From contig DASZVN010000209.1 in assembly GCA_035547055.1 (NCBI GenBank), positions 1 to 44,312 on the forward strand: a DNA stretch of 44,312 nt. Reading direction: 5' to 3'. This document shows, piece after piece, positions 8,489 through 16,193 of this stretch. The position numbers and the translations under genes are program-made. This DNA comes from DASZVN01 sp035547055 (lineage in GTDB: Bacteria > Pseudomonadota > Alphaproteobacteria > Rhizobiales > Methylopilaceae). The notes under the pieces are model-generated. The model worked only from the letters and a program-made list of their open reading frames with translations, was not told the origin of the DNA and searched no databases. The first letter of the stretch is position 1; every line of letters starts with the position of its first letter.

Positions 8489-8968
8489 TCAGTCGCGGTC
8501 TTCGCCGATGTGGTACTGGCTGTAGAGCTCGACGCCGAGGCGCGACACCAGCTCGTGCTGCTCCTCGAGGTAATCGATGTGGCTTTCCTCGTCCTTCAGC
8601 AGGCTCTCGAACAGGTCGCGGCTGACATAGTCGCCGATGCCGTGGCAGTAGCTCGCGGCCTCCTTGTAGAGGGCGTGGGCGTCGTGCTCGGCGGCGAGGT
8701 CGGCGTCGAGGATCTCCTTGACGTCCTGGCCGATGCGCAGCGGATCGACGACCTGCAGGTTGGGGAAGCCTTCGAGGAACAGGCACCGCTCGACGAGCCG
8801 GTCGGCGTGGCGCATCTCCTCGATCGACTCCTCGCGCCACCTCTTGGCGAAGCCCTTGAAGCCCCAATTGTCGAAGATGCGGTAGTGCAGCCAGTACTGG
8901 TTGATCGCAGCGAGCTCGGAGCGGATCCCGCGGTTGAGATATTCGATGACCTTGGCGTCGCCCTTCAT
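8489..8968 (-). CDS. bfr: Bacterioferritin
   Basis: The 159-residue haem-containing iron-storage protein assembles as a 24-mer. All key residues are present: ferroxidase ligands Glu18, Glu51, His54, Glu94, Glu127 and His130, and the haem ligand Met52, with numbering identical to E. coli Bfr. The N-terminus MKGDAKVIEYLN and the motif EEMRHADR are diagnostic. It lies 82 bases downstream of bfd on the same strand, probably in one transcript governed by the Irr-type site upstream of bfd. Bfd would reduce the stored ferric core and release iron. Confidence 0.96.
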   Translation of the reverse strand: MKGDAKVIEYLNRGIRSELAAINQYWLHYRIFDNWGFKGFAKRWREESIEEMRHADRLVERCLFLEGFPNLQVVDPLRIGQDVKEILDADLAAEHDAHALYKEAASYCHGIGDYVSRDLFESLLKDEESHIDYLEEQHELVSRLGVELYSQYHIGEDRD

Positions 8969-9050
8969 CGCTCACCCTCCGCCTGCGCAACGAGCTTGGA
9001 CTCGTAACAGACAAGCTTCGGGGCCAGCAAGGGTTCCAGGGCGGGGGCGG

Positions 9051-9290
9051 CTATTCCGCGGCCTGTCCGGCGACCAGGACGAGATGGCGGCGGCGGGCCG
9101 TCGGCGCGGCCTCGTCCTCGCCAGGCGAGGCATGGTCGAGGATCGACTTGATGGTGCGGGCGCAGCGGCCGCATTGCGGGCTGCAGCCGAGGCAGCGATA
9201 GACCTGCCCGAGCGAGCGCGGCCCGCCGTGCTCGTCGCAGGCCGACCGCACCGCAGTCTCGCTCAACACGTTGCATGAACAGACGATCAT
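9051..9290 (-). CDS. bfd: Bacterioferritin-associated ferredoxin
   Basis: The 79-residue [2Fe-2S] protein is of the BFD type. The cluster cysteines are Cys4, Cys6, Cys40 and Cys43 (MIVCSC near the start, then QCGRC), with extra cysteines at 33 and 36. Bfd binds bacterioferritin and passes electrons through its haem to mobilise iron. It is slightly longer than E. coli Bfd because of a charged tail after residue 56. It is the first gene of a bfd-bfr unit, with an ICE/Irr-like operator ending 28 bases upstream of its start codon. Confidence 0.93.
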   Translation of the reverse strand: MIVCSCNVLSETAVRSACDEHGGPRSLGQVYRCLGCSPQCGRCARTIKSILDHASPGEDEAAPTARRRHLVLVAGQAAE

Positions 9291-9317
9291 GGCAGCCGCG
9301 CCGGGAACGACCCAAAG

Positions 9318-9334
9318 TTTAGAGCCATTCCAAA
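9318..9334 (-). promoter_or_regulatory. Irr (ICE) box candidate upstream of bfd-bfr
   Basis: The plus-strand sequence TTTAGAGCCATTCCAAA matches the published alphaproteobacterial Irr/ICE pattern (TTTAGAAYCRTTCTAAA, as I recall it) at 15 of 17 positions. It sits in an AT-richer island. Irr is the iron/haem-status regulator of many alphaproteobacteria, and bfd/bfr are expected targets. A TTGACT at 9375-9380 (minus strand) could be the -35, which would put the box just downstream of the transcription start and favour repression. No irr gene is in the window. Confidence 0.65.
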
Positions 9335-9426
9335 TTTGTTGACCTATCTACAAGATCGGATGCGCGGGCCGAAGAGTCAATGCCATCGCCACTCATTCGC
9401 ATATGCGTGAGACGATTGCTCTTCGC

Positions 9427-9483
9427 CTCTCCCCTTGCGGAGAGGTCGGGTCGCCCGCCAGCGCGGCCGGGCGAGGGGCGGCC
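9427..9483. repeat. Palindromic repeat, family E copy 1
   Basis: Two hairpins follow each other: CTCTCC...GGAGAG (9427-9444) and TCGCCCG...CGGGCGA (9451-9474), then GGGGCGG. The same order (GGAGAGGTCG, GTCGCC, GGCGA, GGGGCGG) appears at 20.58 kb. The rest of the gap up to rpmF (9484-9566) is GC-rich and I see nothing else in it. Confidence 0.65.
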
Positions 9484-9566
9484 AAAGCGCCGCGAAGGGA
9501 TCGCTTCGGGGCGGGCGCCCCCTCACGCGGAAGGCGGAAGGCAGCAAGCGCTGCCCCGGGAAGGCC

Positions 9567-9752
9567 TCAGGCCTCGGTCTTCGGCTTCAGCACCTGCCGG
9601 CCGCGATACATGCCGGTCTTGAGGTCGAGGTGGTGGGGGCGGCGCAGCTCGCCCGAGTCCTTGTCCTCGATATGGGTCGGCGCCTTGAGGGCGTCGGCGG
9701 AGCGGCGCATGCCGCGCCGCGACGGCGAGGTCTTGCGCTTCGGTACGGCCAT
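9567..9752 (-). CDS. rpmF: Large ribosomal subunit protein L32
   Basis: The 61-residue protein starts MAVPKRKTSPSRRGMRRSAD and ends LDLKTGMYRGRQVLKPKTEA, the standard alphaproteobacterial L32. It lacks the four zinc cysteines found in some bL32 versions, as is usual in this class. The start is fixed by homology and a GGAGA about six bases upstream; the longer frame is spurious. It lies 152 bases downstream of mtgA and has its own promoter candidate. Confidence 0.96.
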   Translation of the reverse strand: MAVPKRKTSPSRRGMRRSADALKAPTHIEDKDSGELRRPHHLDLKTGMYRGRQVLKPKTEA

Positions 9753-9813
9753 GACGGTCTCCGGAAACGGCAGCGACGCGGCGGATCGTCCGGCGCGTCG
9801 CGGGTCGGCAGGG

Positions 9814-9843
9814 GCCATAGCATCGGCGGCCGCCGAGGGTCAA
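9814..9843 (-). promoter_or_regulatory. Probable rpmF promoter
   Basis: On the minus strand, TTGACC is followed after 18 bases by TATGGC. This resembles the alphaproteobacterial housekeeping promoter, with a well-kept -35 and a looser -10. The start point would be about 55 bases upstream of rpmF. Confidence 0.5.
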
Positions 9844-9904
9844 TCGGCGAGGGGGCGAACAGTGAGCGGTGAACGGCATGTCGGCGTGCGGCGCTGCTCA
9901 CCGC

Positions 9905-10657
9905 TCACCCGCCGAAGGCGGCTCGCTGTTCGCCCAGCCCCAGGCACGACAGATCGGCGCCGCCACGGTGGGCGCGGGCTTCGACGGTGGCCGCCCAGGC
10001 CCGTTCCTCGCCGCGCGGCCGGGCCGGATCGCGCTCGATCGGGTTCGGCAGCGCCGCGGCGAGAAGCGCGGCCTGGCGCGGCGTCAGGCTCGCCGCGCCC
10101 CGGTGAAAATCGCGGCGCGCCGCGGCCTCGGCGCCGAAGATGCCGTCCGGCCCCCATTCGGCGATGTTGAGATAGAGCTCGAGCGTGCGCCGCTTCGGCC
10201 AGACCCGGTCGGCGTAGAGCGCGAGGGCGATCTCGATCGGCTTGCGGAGATAGCCGGCGCCCTGCCACAGGAACAGGTTCTTCACCGTCTGCATGGTGAT
10301 GGTCGAGGCGCCGCGGGTCGGCCCGTTCGGCCCGGCGTCGGAGATGACCGAGCCGAGCGCCTCCCAGTCGACGCCGTGGTGGCGGCAGAAGCGGGAGTCC
10401 TCCGCGGTGACCACCGCGCGGGCGAGGTTCGGGCTGATCGCCCGGAGCGGCCGCCAGTCGCGCACCACCGGCTCGCCGCTGGCCCAGCGCGCCAGCATCA
10501 GCGTCGAGACCGGATCGGCCGTGAGATAGACCGGCACCAGGACGATCGGCAGCAGGACCGTGAGGACGACGAGGCCGAGCATGATGCGGACGAGCAGGCG
10601 GAGCGGCCGGCGCCGGCGCGCGCGGGCGGTCGGGCGGATGTCGGTCGGCTCGCTCAC
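9905..10657 (-). CDS. mtgA: Monofunctional peptidoglycan glycosyltransferase
   Basis: The 250-residue GT51 enzyme polymerises lipid II into glycan strands in the periplasm. One membrane anchor (about residues 21-45) follows a basic N-terminus. The five family motifs are present: EDSRFCRHHG (86-95, catalytic Glu86), GASTITMQTVKNLF, RKPIEIALA, RRTLELYLN and GIFGAEAAARRDF. Motif 2 has Met where QQ is commoner. No transpeptidase domain follows. A GTG at 10657 is chosen as start because further upstream the frame would overlap the divergent prenyl synthase; the ribosome-binding site is weak. Confidence 0.92.
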   Translation of the reverse strand: MSEPTDIRPTARARRRRPLRLLVRIMLGLVVLTVLLPIVLVPVYLTADPVSTLMLARWASGEPVVRDWRPLRAISPNLARAVVTAEDSRFCRHHGVDWEALGSVISDAGPNGPTRGASTITMQTVKNLFLWQGAGYLRKPIEIALALYADRVWPKRRTLELYLNIAEWGPDGIFGAEAAARRDFHRGAASLTPRQAALLAAALPNPIERDPARPRGEERAWAATVEARAHRGGADLSCLGLGEQRAAFGG

Positions 10658-10671
10658 GGGCGAAGAGAATA

Positions 10672-11634
10672 GTGGACGGGCGGCGCGGCGCGAGCCTTGA
10701 TGTGGCCGCCGCCACTGGAGTCGCCGCCGCCGTGCTTGCCGAAGCTCTTGCCGCCAATGCCGCCGCCGTGGAGGCGGTGCTGGTCGATCTCCTCGACGGG
10801 GCCCACTGGCCGCCGCGGCTGACCGAGGCGATGCGCCACGGCACGCTGGCCGGCGGCAAGCGGCTGCGCCCGTTCCTGGTGGTCGAGACCGCGCGGATGC
10901 TGGGCCGGGAAGGGCCCGGCGTCGTGAAGGCGGGCGCCGCGGTCGAGCTGATCCATTCCTACAGCCTGATCCACGACGACCTCCCGGCGATGGACAACGA
11001 CGCGCTCCGCCGCGGCCGTCCGACGGTCCACCGCGCCTTCGACGTCGCGACCGCGATCCTAGCCGGCGACGCGCTCCTGACGCTGGCTTTCGAGGTGCTG
11101 GCCGACCCGGAGGTCGACGACGACCCCGAGCGCCGCAGCGATCTCGTCGCGGTGCTGGCGAAGGCGGCGGGTCCGGCCGGCATGGTCGGCGGCCAGATGC
11201 TCGACCTCGCCGCCGAGGGGCGCTTCGCCGCCGACAAGCGGCCGCTCGCCCTCGACGTCGACCAGGTCGCCCGCCTCCAGGCGATGAAGACCGGCGCGCT
11301 GATCGCCGCCGCGGTCGAGATGGGCGCGGTGCTCGGTGCCGCCGACCGCAGCCAGCGCGTCCAGCTTCGCCATTACGGGGAGGCGATCGGCGCCGCCTTC
11401 CAGATCGCCGACGACCTCCTCGACGTCGAGGGCACCACCGAGGCCCTCGGCAAGGCCGCCGGCAAGGACGCCGCGGCAGGCAAGGGCACGCTTGTCTCGC
11501 TCTGGGGCGCCGAGCGGGCGCACCGGCGGCTCGACGAGCTGGTCGCCGCCGCCGACCGGTCGCTCGCCGCGTTCGGGGCTGCGGCCGACGGGCTCCGCCG
11601 GACGGCGCGCTTCGTCGCCGAGCGCCGGAGCTGA
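10672..11634 (+). CDS. ispA: Short-chain trans-prenyl diphosphate synthase (farnesyl diphosphate synthase, IspA-like)
   Basis: The 320-residue polyprenyl synthetase makes C15/C20 diphosphates from IPP and DMAPP. GGKRLRP (61-67) binds IPP. The first Asp-rich motif, DDLPAMDND (102-110), has the two-residue insertion typical of bacterial FPP/GGPP synthases. The second is DDLLD near 246-250, followed by GKDAAAGKGT. Start GTG 10672 has AAGAG seven bases upstream; the next in-frame start is GTG 10702. Only 14 bases separate its start from that of divergent mtgA, so the two genes share a very compact promoter region. Farnesyl versus geranylgeranyl specificity cannot be told here. Confidence 0.9.
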   Translation: MDGRRGASLDVAAATGVAAAVLAEALAANAAAVEAVLVDLLDGAHWPPRLTEAMRHGTLAGGKRLRPFLVVETARMLGREGPGVVKAGAAVELIHSYSLIHDDLPAMDNDALRRGRPTVHRAFDVATAILAGDALLTLAFEVLADPEVDDDPERRSDLVAVLAKAAGPAGMVGGQMLDLAAEGRFAADKRPLALDVDQVARLQAMKTGALIAAAVEMGAVLGAADRSQRVQLRHYGEAIGAAFQIADDLLDVEGTTEALGKAAGKDAAAGKGTLVSLWGAERAHRRLDELVAAADRSLAAFGAAADGLRRTARFVAERRS

Positions 11635-12314
11635 TGGCCAAGACAGCCTCCCGCCGCTCCGGCGCATTCGGGCCGCAGAACCTCCGCGGCCGCACCCGCC
11701 TCATCGTGCTGTCGGCCGCCGGCATCGTGGCCGGCTTCGTCATCCCCGGCAGCTTCTACCAGCGCGTCCTGCTCGGCTGGGACGTGGCGGTGGTGCTGTT
11801 CCTAGCGGTGGTGGTCTGGGTCGCGAACAACGGCACCGCCGAGTCGATGCGCCGCCGCGCTGCCGCCGAGGACGAGGGAGTGGTCGCGAGCTTCCTGCTG
11901 TCGCTGGTCGCGGCGATCGCGAGCGTCGGCGCCATCGGCGCGCTCCTGGTGTTCGGGCACGACCTGCCGGCGGCGCGGAAGCTCGGCGAGCTGGCGCTGG
12001 CTGCCGGCACCATCCTCCTGTCGTGGCTCTTCACCCACGCGGTGTTCGCGCTGCACTACGCCCACGTCTATTACCTGCCCGACGTCGACGGGAAGGGCGA
12101 TGCCGGCGGCCTCGACTTCCCCGGCGACGACGACCCCGACTACTGGGACTTCCTCTATTTCGCCTATGTCATCGGCGCGACCTCGCAGACCTCCGACACC
12201 GCGATCCAGACCAAGCGCATCCGCCGCCTGGCGCTGGCCCAGGGGGTGATCGCGTTCTTCTTCAACACCACCATCCTCGCGATGACGGTCAACATCGCCG
12301 CCAGCCTGATCTGA
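11634..12314 (+). CDS. DUF1345 family membrane protein
   Basis: The 226-residue integral membrane protein matches DUF1345, a family without a firm function. Hydrophobic segments lie at about residues 22-40, 45-65, 84-106, 119-140, 160-175 and 200-224. Its conserved loop, DFPGDDDPDYWDFLYFAYVI, followed by GATSQTSD (about 160-187), is the family signature. Its ATG shares the A of the preceding TGA, so it is translationally coupled to the prenyl synthase. Confidence 0.88.
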   Translation: MAKTASRRSGAFGPQNLRGRTRLIVLSAAGIVAGFVIPGSFYQRVLLGWDVAVVLFLAVVVWVANNGTAESMRRRAAAEDEGVVASFLLSLVAAIASVGAIGALLVFGHDLPAARKLGELALAAGTILLSWLFTHAVFALHYAHVYYLPDVDGKGDAGGLDFPGDDDPDYWDFLYFAYVIGATSQTSDTAIQTKRIRRLALAQGVIAFFFNTTILAMTVNIAASLI

Positions 12315-12331
12315 CGCGAGGGCGCCTTCCG

Positions 12332-12425
12332 GCCGTCATCCCGGACCCGGCAAGGCCGCGATCCGGGATCCGGTCGCAGGCCAAGCCCCGGGTCCCGGCT
12401 CTCGCTTGCGGCTCGGCCGGGACGA
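12332..12425. repeat. Dispersed palindromic repeat, family C copy 3
   Basis: The arms are CCGTCATCCCGGACCCGG and CGGCCGGGACGACAG, with GATCCGGGATCCGG and GGGTCCCGGCTC inside. It fills most of the gap between the DUF1345 gene and the acetyltransferase gene. Confidence 0.8.
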
Positions 12426-12506
12426 CAGCCTTCCCCCGTTCCGAGTGAGTCCCTAACGCCGCAGGCCACAGCTTTCTCCCGATGAGGCCTTGCTCCCGCC
12501 GCCGCC

Positions 12507-13031
12507 GTGCATAGACTTTACGGCGTGAGCACGGTCGCCATCGAATTCCGTCCCGCCCGGGAGAGCGACGTGCCGGCGATCACCGCCGTGCACGACGAGG
12601 CGTGGCGCCTCGCCTATCGCGGCATGATCCCGGGGCGCGAGCTCGAGCGCATGGTGTCGCGGCGCGGCCCGGCGTGGTGGGCCGGCGCGATCCGCCGCGG
12701 CTCGGGCCTGATGGTGATGCGGGTCGCCGGCATCACCGCCGGCTATGCCAGCTTCGGCCGCAACCGCGCCCAGATGCTCGGCGTCGGCGGCGAGATCTAC
12801 GAGCTCTACGTCAAGCCCGAGTTCCAGGGCACCGGCTGCGGCGGCCGCCTGTTCGCAGCGGCCCGCCAGGAGCTCCAGGCCCGCGGCCTGCGCGGCACCG
12901 CGGTATGGGCGCTCGCCGACAACGCCTCCGCTTGCGACTTCTACCGCCATGTCGGCGGTCGCCCCGCCGCCCGCGGCACCGAGCGCTTCGGCGATACCCT
13001 CCTCGACAAGATCGCCTTCGTCTGGGACTGA
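12507..13031 (+). CDS. GNAT-family N-acetyltransferase
   Basis: The 174-residue protein has a GNAT fold. It starts IEFRPARESDVPAITAVHDEAW, and motif A, with the acetyl-CoA pyrophosphate loop QGTGCGG, lies at about 115-121 after YELYVKPEF. Motif B follows with WALADNASACDFYRHVGG, in which the Asn and Tyr positions are typical. The substrate is unknown. GTG 12507 and GTG 12525 are both possible starts and neither has a clear ribosome-binding site. The gene stands alone between repeats. Confidence 0.85.
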   Translation: MHRLYGVSTVAIEFRPARESDVPAITAVHDEAWRLAYRGMIPGRELERMVSRRGPAWWAGAIRRGSGLMVMRVAGITAGYASFGRNRAQMLGVGGEIYELYVKPEFQGTGCGGRLFAAARQELQARGLRGTAVWALADNASACDFYRHVGGRPAARGTERFGDTLLDKIAFVWD

Positions 13032-13045
13032 GCGGGCGCTCCGCA

Positions 13046-13110
13046 GGGTGGGCATCGGCTTGCCGATGCCCACGTCCGGCGTCGCCCGCGGGCAAGCTTT
13101 GCTTGCCCGT
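13046..13110. repeat. Short palindromic repeat, family D copy 2
   Basis: AGGGTGGGCATCGGC pairs with GCCGATGCCCAC. It is followed by a second hairpin, GGGCAAGC-TTT-GCTTGCCC. The second hairpin's motif is also found at the 27.6 kb copy. Confidence 0.7.
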
Positions 13111-13139
13111 CCTGCAAGCGACCCAGGCGCCCTCCGTCT

Positions 13140-13240
13140 CGCTTCGCTCGCCACCTCCCCCGCTGCGCAGGGGAGGACTACGCGGGCAGATCCTCCCCCG
13201 CCGCAGACGGGGGAGGGGACCGTGCGAAGCGCGGTGGAAG
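13140..13240. repeat. Palindromic repeat, family F copy 1
   Basis: Module 1 is CCTCCCCCGC-T-GCGCAGGGGAGG, a hairpin with a tiny loop. Module 2 is TCCTCCCCCGC...ACGGGGGAGGGGACCGTGCGAAGCGCGGTGG. It lies between the convergent ends of the acetyltransferase and Rieske oxygenase genes. The 28.6 kb copy has the same modules in reverse order. Confidence 0.7.
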
Positions 13241-13251
13241 GGGCGAACCGC

Positions 13252-14520
13252 CTACGCCTCGACCGGCTCCTTGCCGGCGACGCGGTGGTCCGGGACGAGG
13301 CTGCGCCAGTGACGGCCGCCGGGCGGCATGGGGGCGTCGATCGCGGTGATCCTGCTCGAATCGACGTGGAGCCCGAGCGGATCCTCGCCGCGCTCGACCC
13401 GGGCGGCGGCGTCGAGCACGCGGCGGCGGAAGCGCACGACGGCGAGGTCCGAGGCGATCAGGTGTTCCTTGGTGCGGTCGTAGATCGGCCCCTGCGAGGT
13501 CGCGATCACCGCGTCTTCCAGCGCGATGCCGCGGAAGCCCGACCACGCCAGGCCCATCTGGTGGCGCTTCTGCATGTGGTAGTCGCGCCGGCCCATCAGG
13601 AATTTTCCCGATTCCTCGTCATAGAACTCGGGGTCGTCGAAGCCGGTCTCGCTGACCCGGCTCATCCGCTCGATCGGCTTCGGCCCGTAGCGCACCGAAT
13701 AGGTCGCGGTGTTCTCGTCGTCGATCGGGACCTCGAAGATGATGGTGGCGTTCCCGGTCGGCCGGATGTCCGGGATGATGCGCCCGCTCGGCATGAAGAA
13801 CGGCACGATGCGGACATTGTCGGGCCGGCCCGCCGCGCCCTTCCGCACGGCGCCGTAGTGGTAGCCGAAATCGGTATCCTCGATCTCGAGCGTCGGCGCG
13901 GTGTCGTCGAGCTCGCCGACATGGTCGTCGGAGCCGCCCTGCCAGGCCGGCCGCGCCGCGTTGGTGTGGAGGATGCCGACGTGCGAGCTGTCGAGCCCGC
14001 CCTCGGTCGCCTGCACCCAGTTCGCGTTGGCGTCGACCCGCATGTTCACGCAGTGCGAGGCTGGCAGGTCGAAATAGCGGAAATGGGGGAAGGGCGGCTC
14101 CTTCTCCTTCGGGCCGAGATAGGTCCAGACGATGCCGCCGGCCTCGCGCACCGGGTAGGCCGGCGCCTTCATGCGCGCCCACAGCTTGCGGTCGGAGTTG
14201 TTCATCATGTCGACGACGTTGCCGTCCACGTCGAACTTCCAGCCGTGGTAGAGGCAGCGGATGCCGCAGTCCTCGACCCGGCCGAGGACGAGCGAGGCGC
14301 CGCGGTGCATGCAGAGCTCGTCGAGCACGCCGATCCGGCCGCCGGTGTCGCGGAAGACGACGAAATCCTCGCCGAGCAGGCGCTCGTGGCGCGGCGGGCC
14401 GCCCGCCTCCCGCAGCTTCGACGACAGCGCGATCGGCATCCAGAACCGGCGGAACATGGCGCCCATCGCGGTGCCGGGGCCGATGCGGCACAACCGCTCG
14501 TTTTCTTCCCGCGTGGTCAT
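13252..14520 (-). CDS. Rieske [2Fe-2S] aromatic ring-hydroxylating oxygenase, phthalate-4,5-dioxygenase-like
   Basis: The 422-residue oxygenase component has an N-terminal Rieske domain with ligands Cys70, His72, Cys89 and His92 (CMHRG and CLYHGWKF). The catalytic domain has the mononuclear iron motif EGGLDSSHVGILH at about 172-184, with the bridging Asp and two His. Such enzymes need a separate flavin/2Fe-2S reductase; a phthalate-dioxygenase-reductase-like gene lies at 38.3 kb. The gene is divergent from an ABC importer for an organic acid or amino acid, suggesting uptake and oxidation of one compound. Phthalate itself is not proven; related enzymes act on varied aromatic acids and as demethylases. 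Confidence 0.9.
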   Translation of the reverse strand: MTTREENERLCRIGPGTAMGAMFRRFWMPIALSSKLREAGGPPRHERLLGEDFVVFRDTGGRIGVLDELCMHRGASLVLGRVEDCGIRCLYHGWKFDVDGNVVDMMNNSDRKLWARMKAPAYPVREAGGIVWTYLGPKEKEPPFPHFRYFDLPASHCVNMRVDANANWVQATEGGLDSSHVGILHTNAARPAWQGGSDDHVGELDDTAPTLEIEDTDFGYHYGAVRKGAAGRPDNVRIVPFFMPSGRIIPDIRPTGNATIIFEVPIDDENTATYSVRYGPKPIERMSRVSETGFDDPEFYDEESGKFLMGRRDYHMQKRHQMGLAWSGFRGIALEDAVIATSQGPIYDRTKEHLIASDLAVVRFRRRVLDAAARVERGEDPLGLHVDSSRITAIDAPMPPGGRHWRSLVPDHRVAGKEPVEA

Positions 14521-14627
14521 GGCTCACCTCTCCGTGATCGGCGTCTCGCCCGATGATCGCGCCCGCGCCGCTGCGCCGTCAACGTGGGGGCGCCTCATCT
14601 TGACGCGCTCCGCGGATGCGGGCAGGC

Positions 14628-14644
14628 TTCTTGCAAAGCAAGAA
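14628..14644. promoter_or_regulatory. Perfect palindrome in the oxygenase/importer divergent promoter region
   Basis: TTCTTGC-AAA-GCAAGAA is a perfect 7+3+7 palindrome, 48 bases before the binding-protein start and about 107 from the oxygenase start. A TTGACG at 14600-14605 could be a -35 for the importer, placing the palindrome near or just after the -10. The symmetry fits a dimeric repressor or activator site. The regulator is not encoded in the window. Confidence 0.5.
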
Positions 14645-14691
14645 CGTCGCACGCTGATTCATCCGGCGGCGAACCCTTGGGAGGGCACTCC

Positions 14692-16008
14692 ATGAAGCGC
14701 ATGTTGTGCGTGCTCGGCGGCCTGTTCGTGGCCGCCGTGATGATGGGCGCCGCGCCGGCGATGGCCAAGCCCGATTGCGGCTTGAACACCGGCAAGGCCG
14801 CGACCGGCAAGCCGATCCCGATCGGCGCCGTCACCTCGATGAGCGGCATCGCCAGCTTCAAGGAAGCCGACGACGCTGCCCGCGCCTATTTCGACTGCGT
14901 CAACGCCAACGGCGGCATCCACGGCCGCCCGATCGTCTATCACGACGAGGACGACCAGTCGAAGCTCGACGTCGCCGCCCAGGCCGCCAAGAAGCTGGTC
15001 GAGGACGAGGGCGTCTACATCATGGTCGGGTCGACCGGCTTCGTCGACTGCGTCGCCAACGCCCAATACTATGACAAGCACAACATCCTGGCGATCGGCC
15101 TCGGCATCCCGCCGCAGTGCTACCAGTCCAAGAACATCGCCGAGGTCAACGCCGGCCCGCGGCAGAGCGCGATCGGCGCGGTCGACTACGCCCGGCGCAA
15201 GCTGGGCATCAAGAGCATGGTCTGCGTCATCTACAAGCAGCCCGGCGACTCCTATATCTGCGGCGGGCCCGACGCGCCCGGCGGCATCTACAACTGGGGC
15301 AAGCACTTCGGCGTCAAGGTGCAGAGCATCTACCCCGACCCGTCCTCGCCGGACTTCCAGTCGATCGCGCTGCAGGTGATGGCGACCGGCTTCGACGCCG
15401 CCCAGATCATCTTCGTCGACGACCAGGGCGCGCAGATCGTCAACGCCGCCGAGCAGCAGGACGGCGCCGCCAAGATGAAGTGGACCGCGCCGACCTCGTG
15501 GTACACGACCCGCTTCCCCGGCGCAGTCGACGCCAAGTACTGGAACGACCGGCTCTGGATCAACACCGAGCTCGGGCCGATGGACGCCACGGGCAAGGAC
15601 AACCAGAACTGGGTCGCCGTGATGGACGCCTACGGGAAGAAGTATCTGCGCGACAGCTTCTCCCAGGCCGGCTACATCGCGGCGCGCGTCGCCGTCCGCG
15701 AGATGCTGACGATCAAGGACCCGGCCAAGATCAACCGCGACACGGTGACCGCCGCGGTGCAGAACATGAAGCCCTACTACACCGACATCCTGTGCGGCCC
15801 GTGGTACTGGGGCGGCGCCGACGCGATGCAGCACCAGCCCAACCACATCACCCGGACGGTGACGCTGCACGACGGCAAGTTCAAGTTCGTCGAGGGCTGC
15901 TATCCCGACGCCGACCCCGACCTCGGGCCGGTCGTCGCGATCGAGAAGAAGATGGGCATCAACAAGGAGTTCAATGCCCAGTGGGAAGCCGACATGGCGA
16001 AGAAGTAG
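14692..16008 (+). CDS. ABC importer substrate-binding protein, branched-chain amino acid/HAAT type
   Basis: The 438-residue periplasmic-binding protein (type I, LivJ-like) opens with a Sec signal peptide, MKRMLCVLGGLFVAAVMMGAAPAMA, cleaved at about 25. The mature protein starts KPDCGLNTGKAATGKPIPIGAVTSMSG, with NANGGIHGRPI and VEDEGVYIMVGSTGFVD later. It has several extra cysteines (DCG near 27-29, YICGGPD, LCGPWYWGG), unusual for this family and suggestive of disulfides. GGGAGGG at 14679-14685 sets the start; an upstream frame to 14584 is not used. It heads the operon that continues to 19664. Confidence 0.92.
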   Translation: MKRMLCVLGGLFVAAVMMGAAPAMAKPDCGLNTGKAATGKPIPIGAVTSMSGIASFKEADDAARAYFDCVNANGGIHGRPIVYHDEDDQSKLDVAAQAAKKLVEDEGVYIMVGSTGFVDCVANAQYYDKHNILAIGLGIPPQCYQSKNIAEVNAGPRQSAIGAVDYARRKLGIKSMVCVIYKQPGDSYICGGPDAPGGIYNWGKHFGVKVQSIYPDPSSPDFQSIALQVMATGFDAAQIIFVDDQGAQIVNAAEQQDGAAKMKWTAPTSWYTTRFPGAVDAKYWNDRLWINTELGPMDATGKDNQNWVAVMDAYGKKYLRDSFSQAGYIAARVAVREMLTIKDPAKINRDTVTAAVQNMKPYYTDILCGPWYWGGADAMQHQPNHITRTVTLHDGKFKFVEGCYPDADPDLGPVVAIEKKMGINKEFNAQWEADMAKK

Positions 16009-16029
16009 GGTTGGCTTCCCGACCTTTCC

Positions 16030-16062
16030 GTCATGGCCGGGCTTGTCCCGGCCATCCGCGAG
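16030..16062. repeat. Dispersed palindromic repeat, family A half copy 3
   Basis: Only the inner hairpin and one arm are present: GTCATGGCCGGGCTTGTCCCGGCCATCCGCGAG. It lies in the binding protein-LivH gap of an operon. Confidence 0.75.
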
Positions 16063-16070
16063 ACTCCCGG

Positions 16071-16130
16071 TAGGGTGGGCAAGCTTCACCTGCCGACGTC
16101 GTGGGCATCGGCACGCCGATGCCCACCCCA
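16071..16130. repeat. Short palindromic repeat, family D copy 3
   Basis: TAGGGTGGGCAAGC and the hairpin GTGGGCATCGGCA-CGCCGATGCCCACCCC lie directly after the family A half copy. Both would be transcribed in the operon mRNA. Confidence 0.72.
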
Positions 16131-16193
16131 CGGGCCGCCGGCCGGCCGAAGCCCGGTCGTAAGACCTCCCCGAGCGGACGGATCGTTTCCGGC

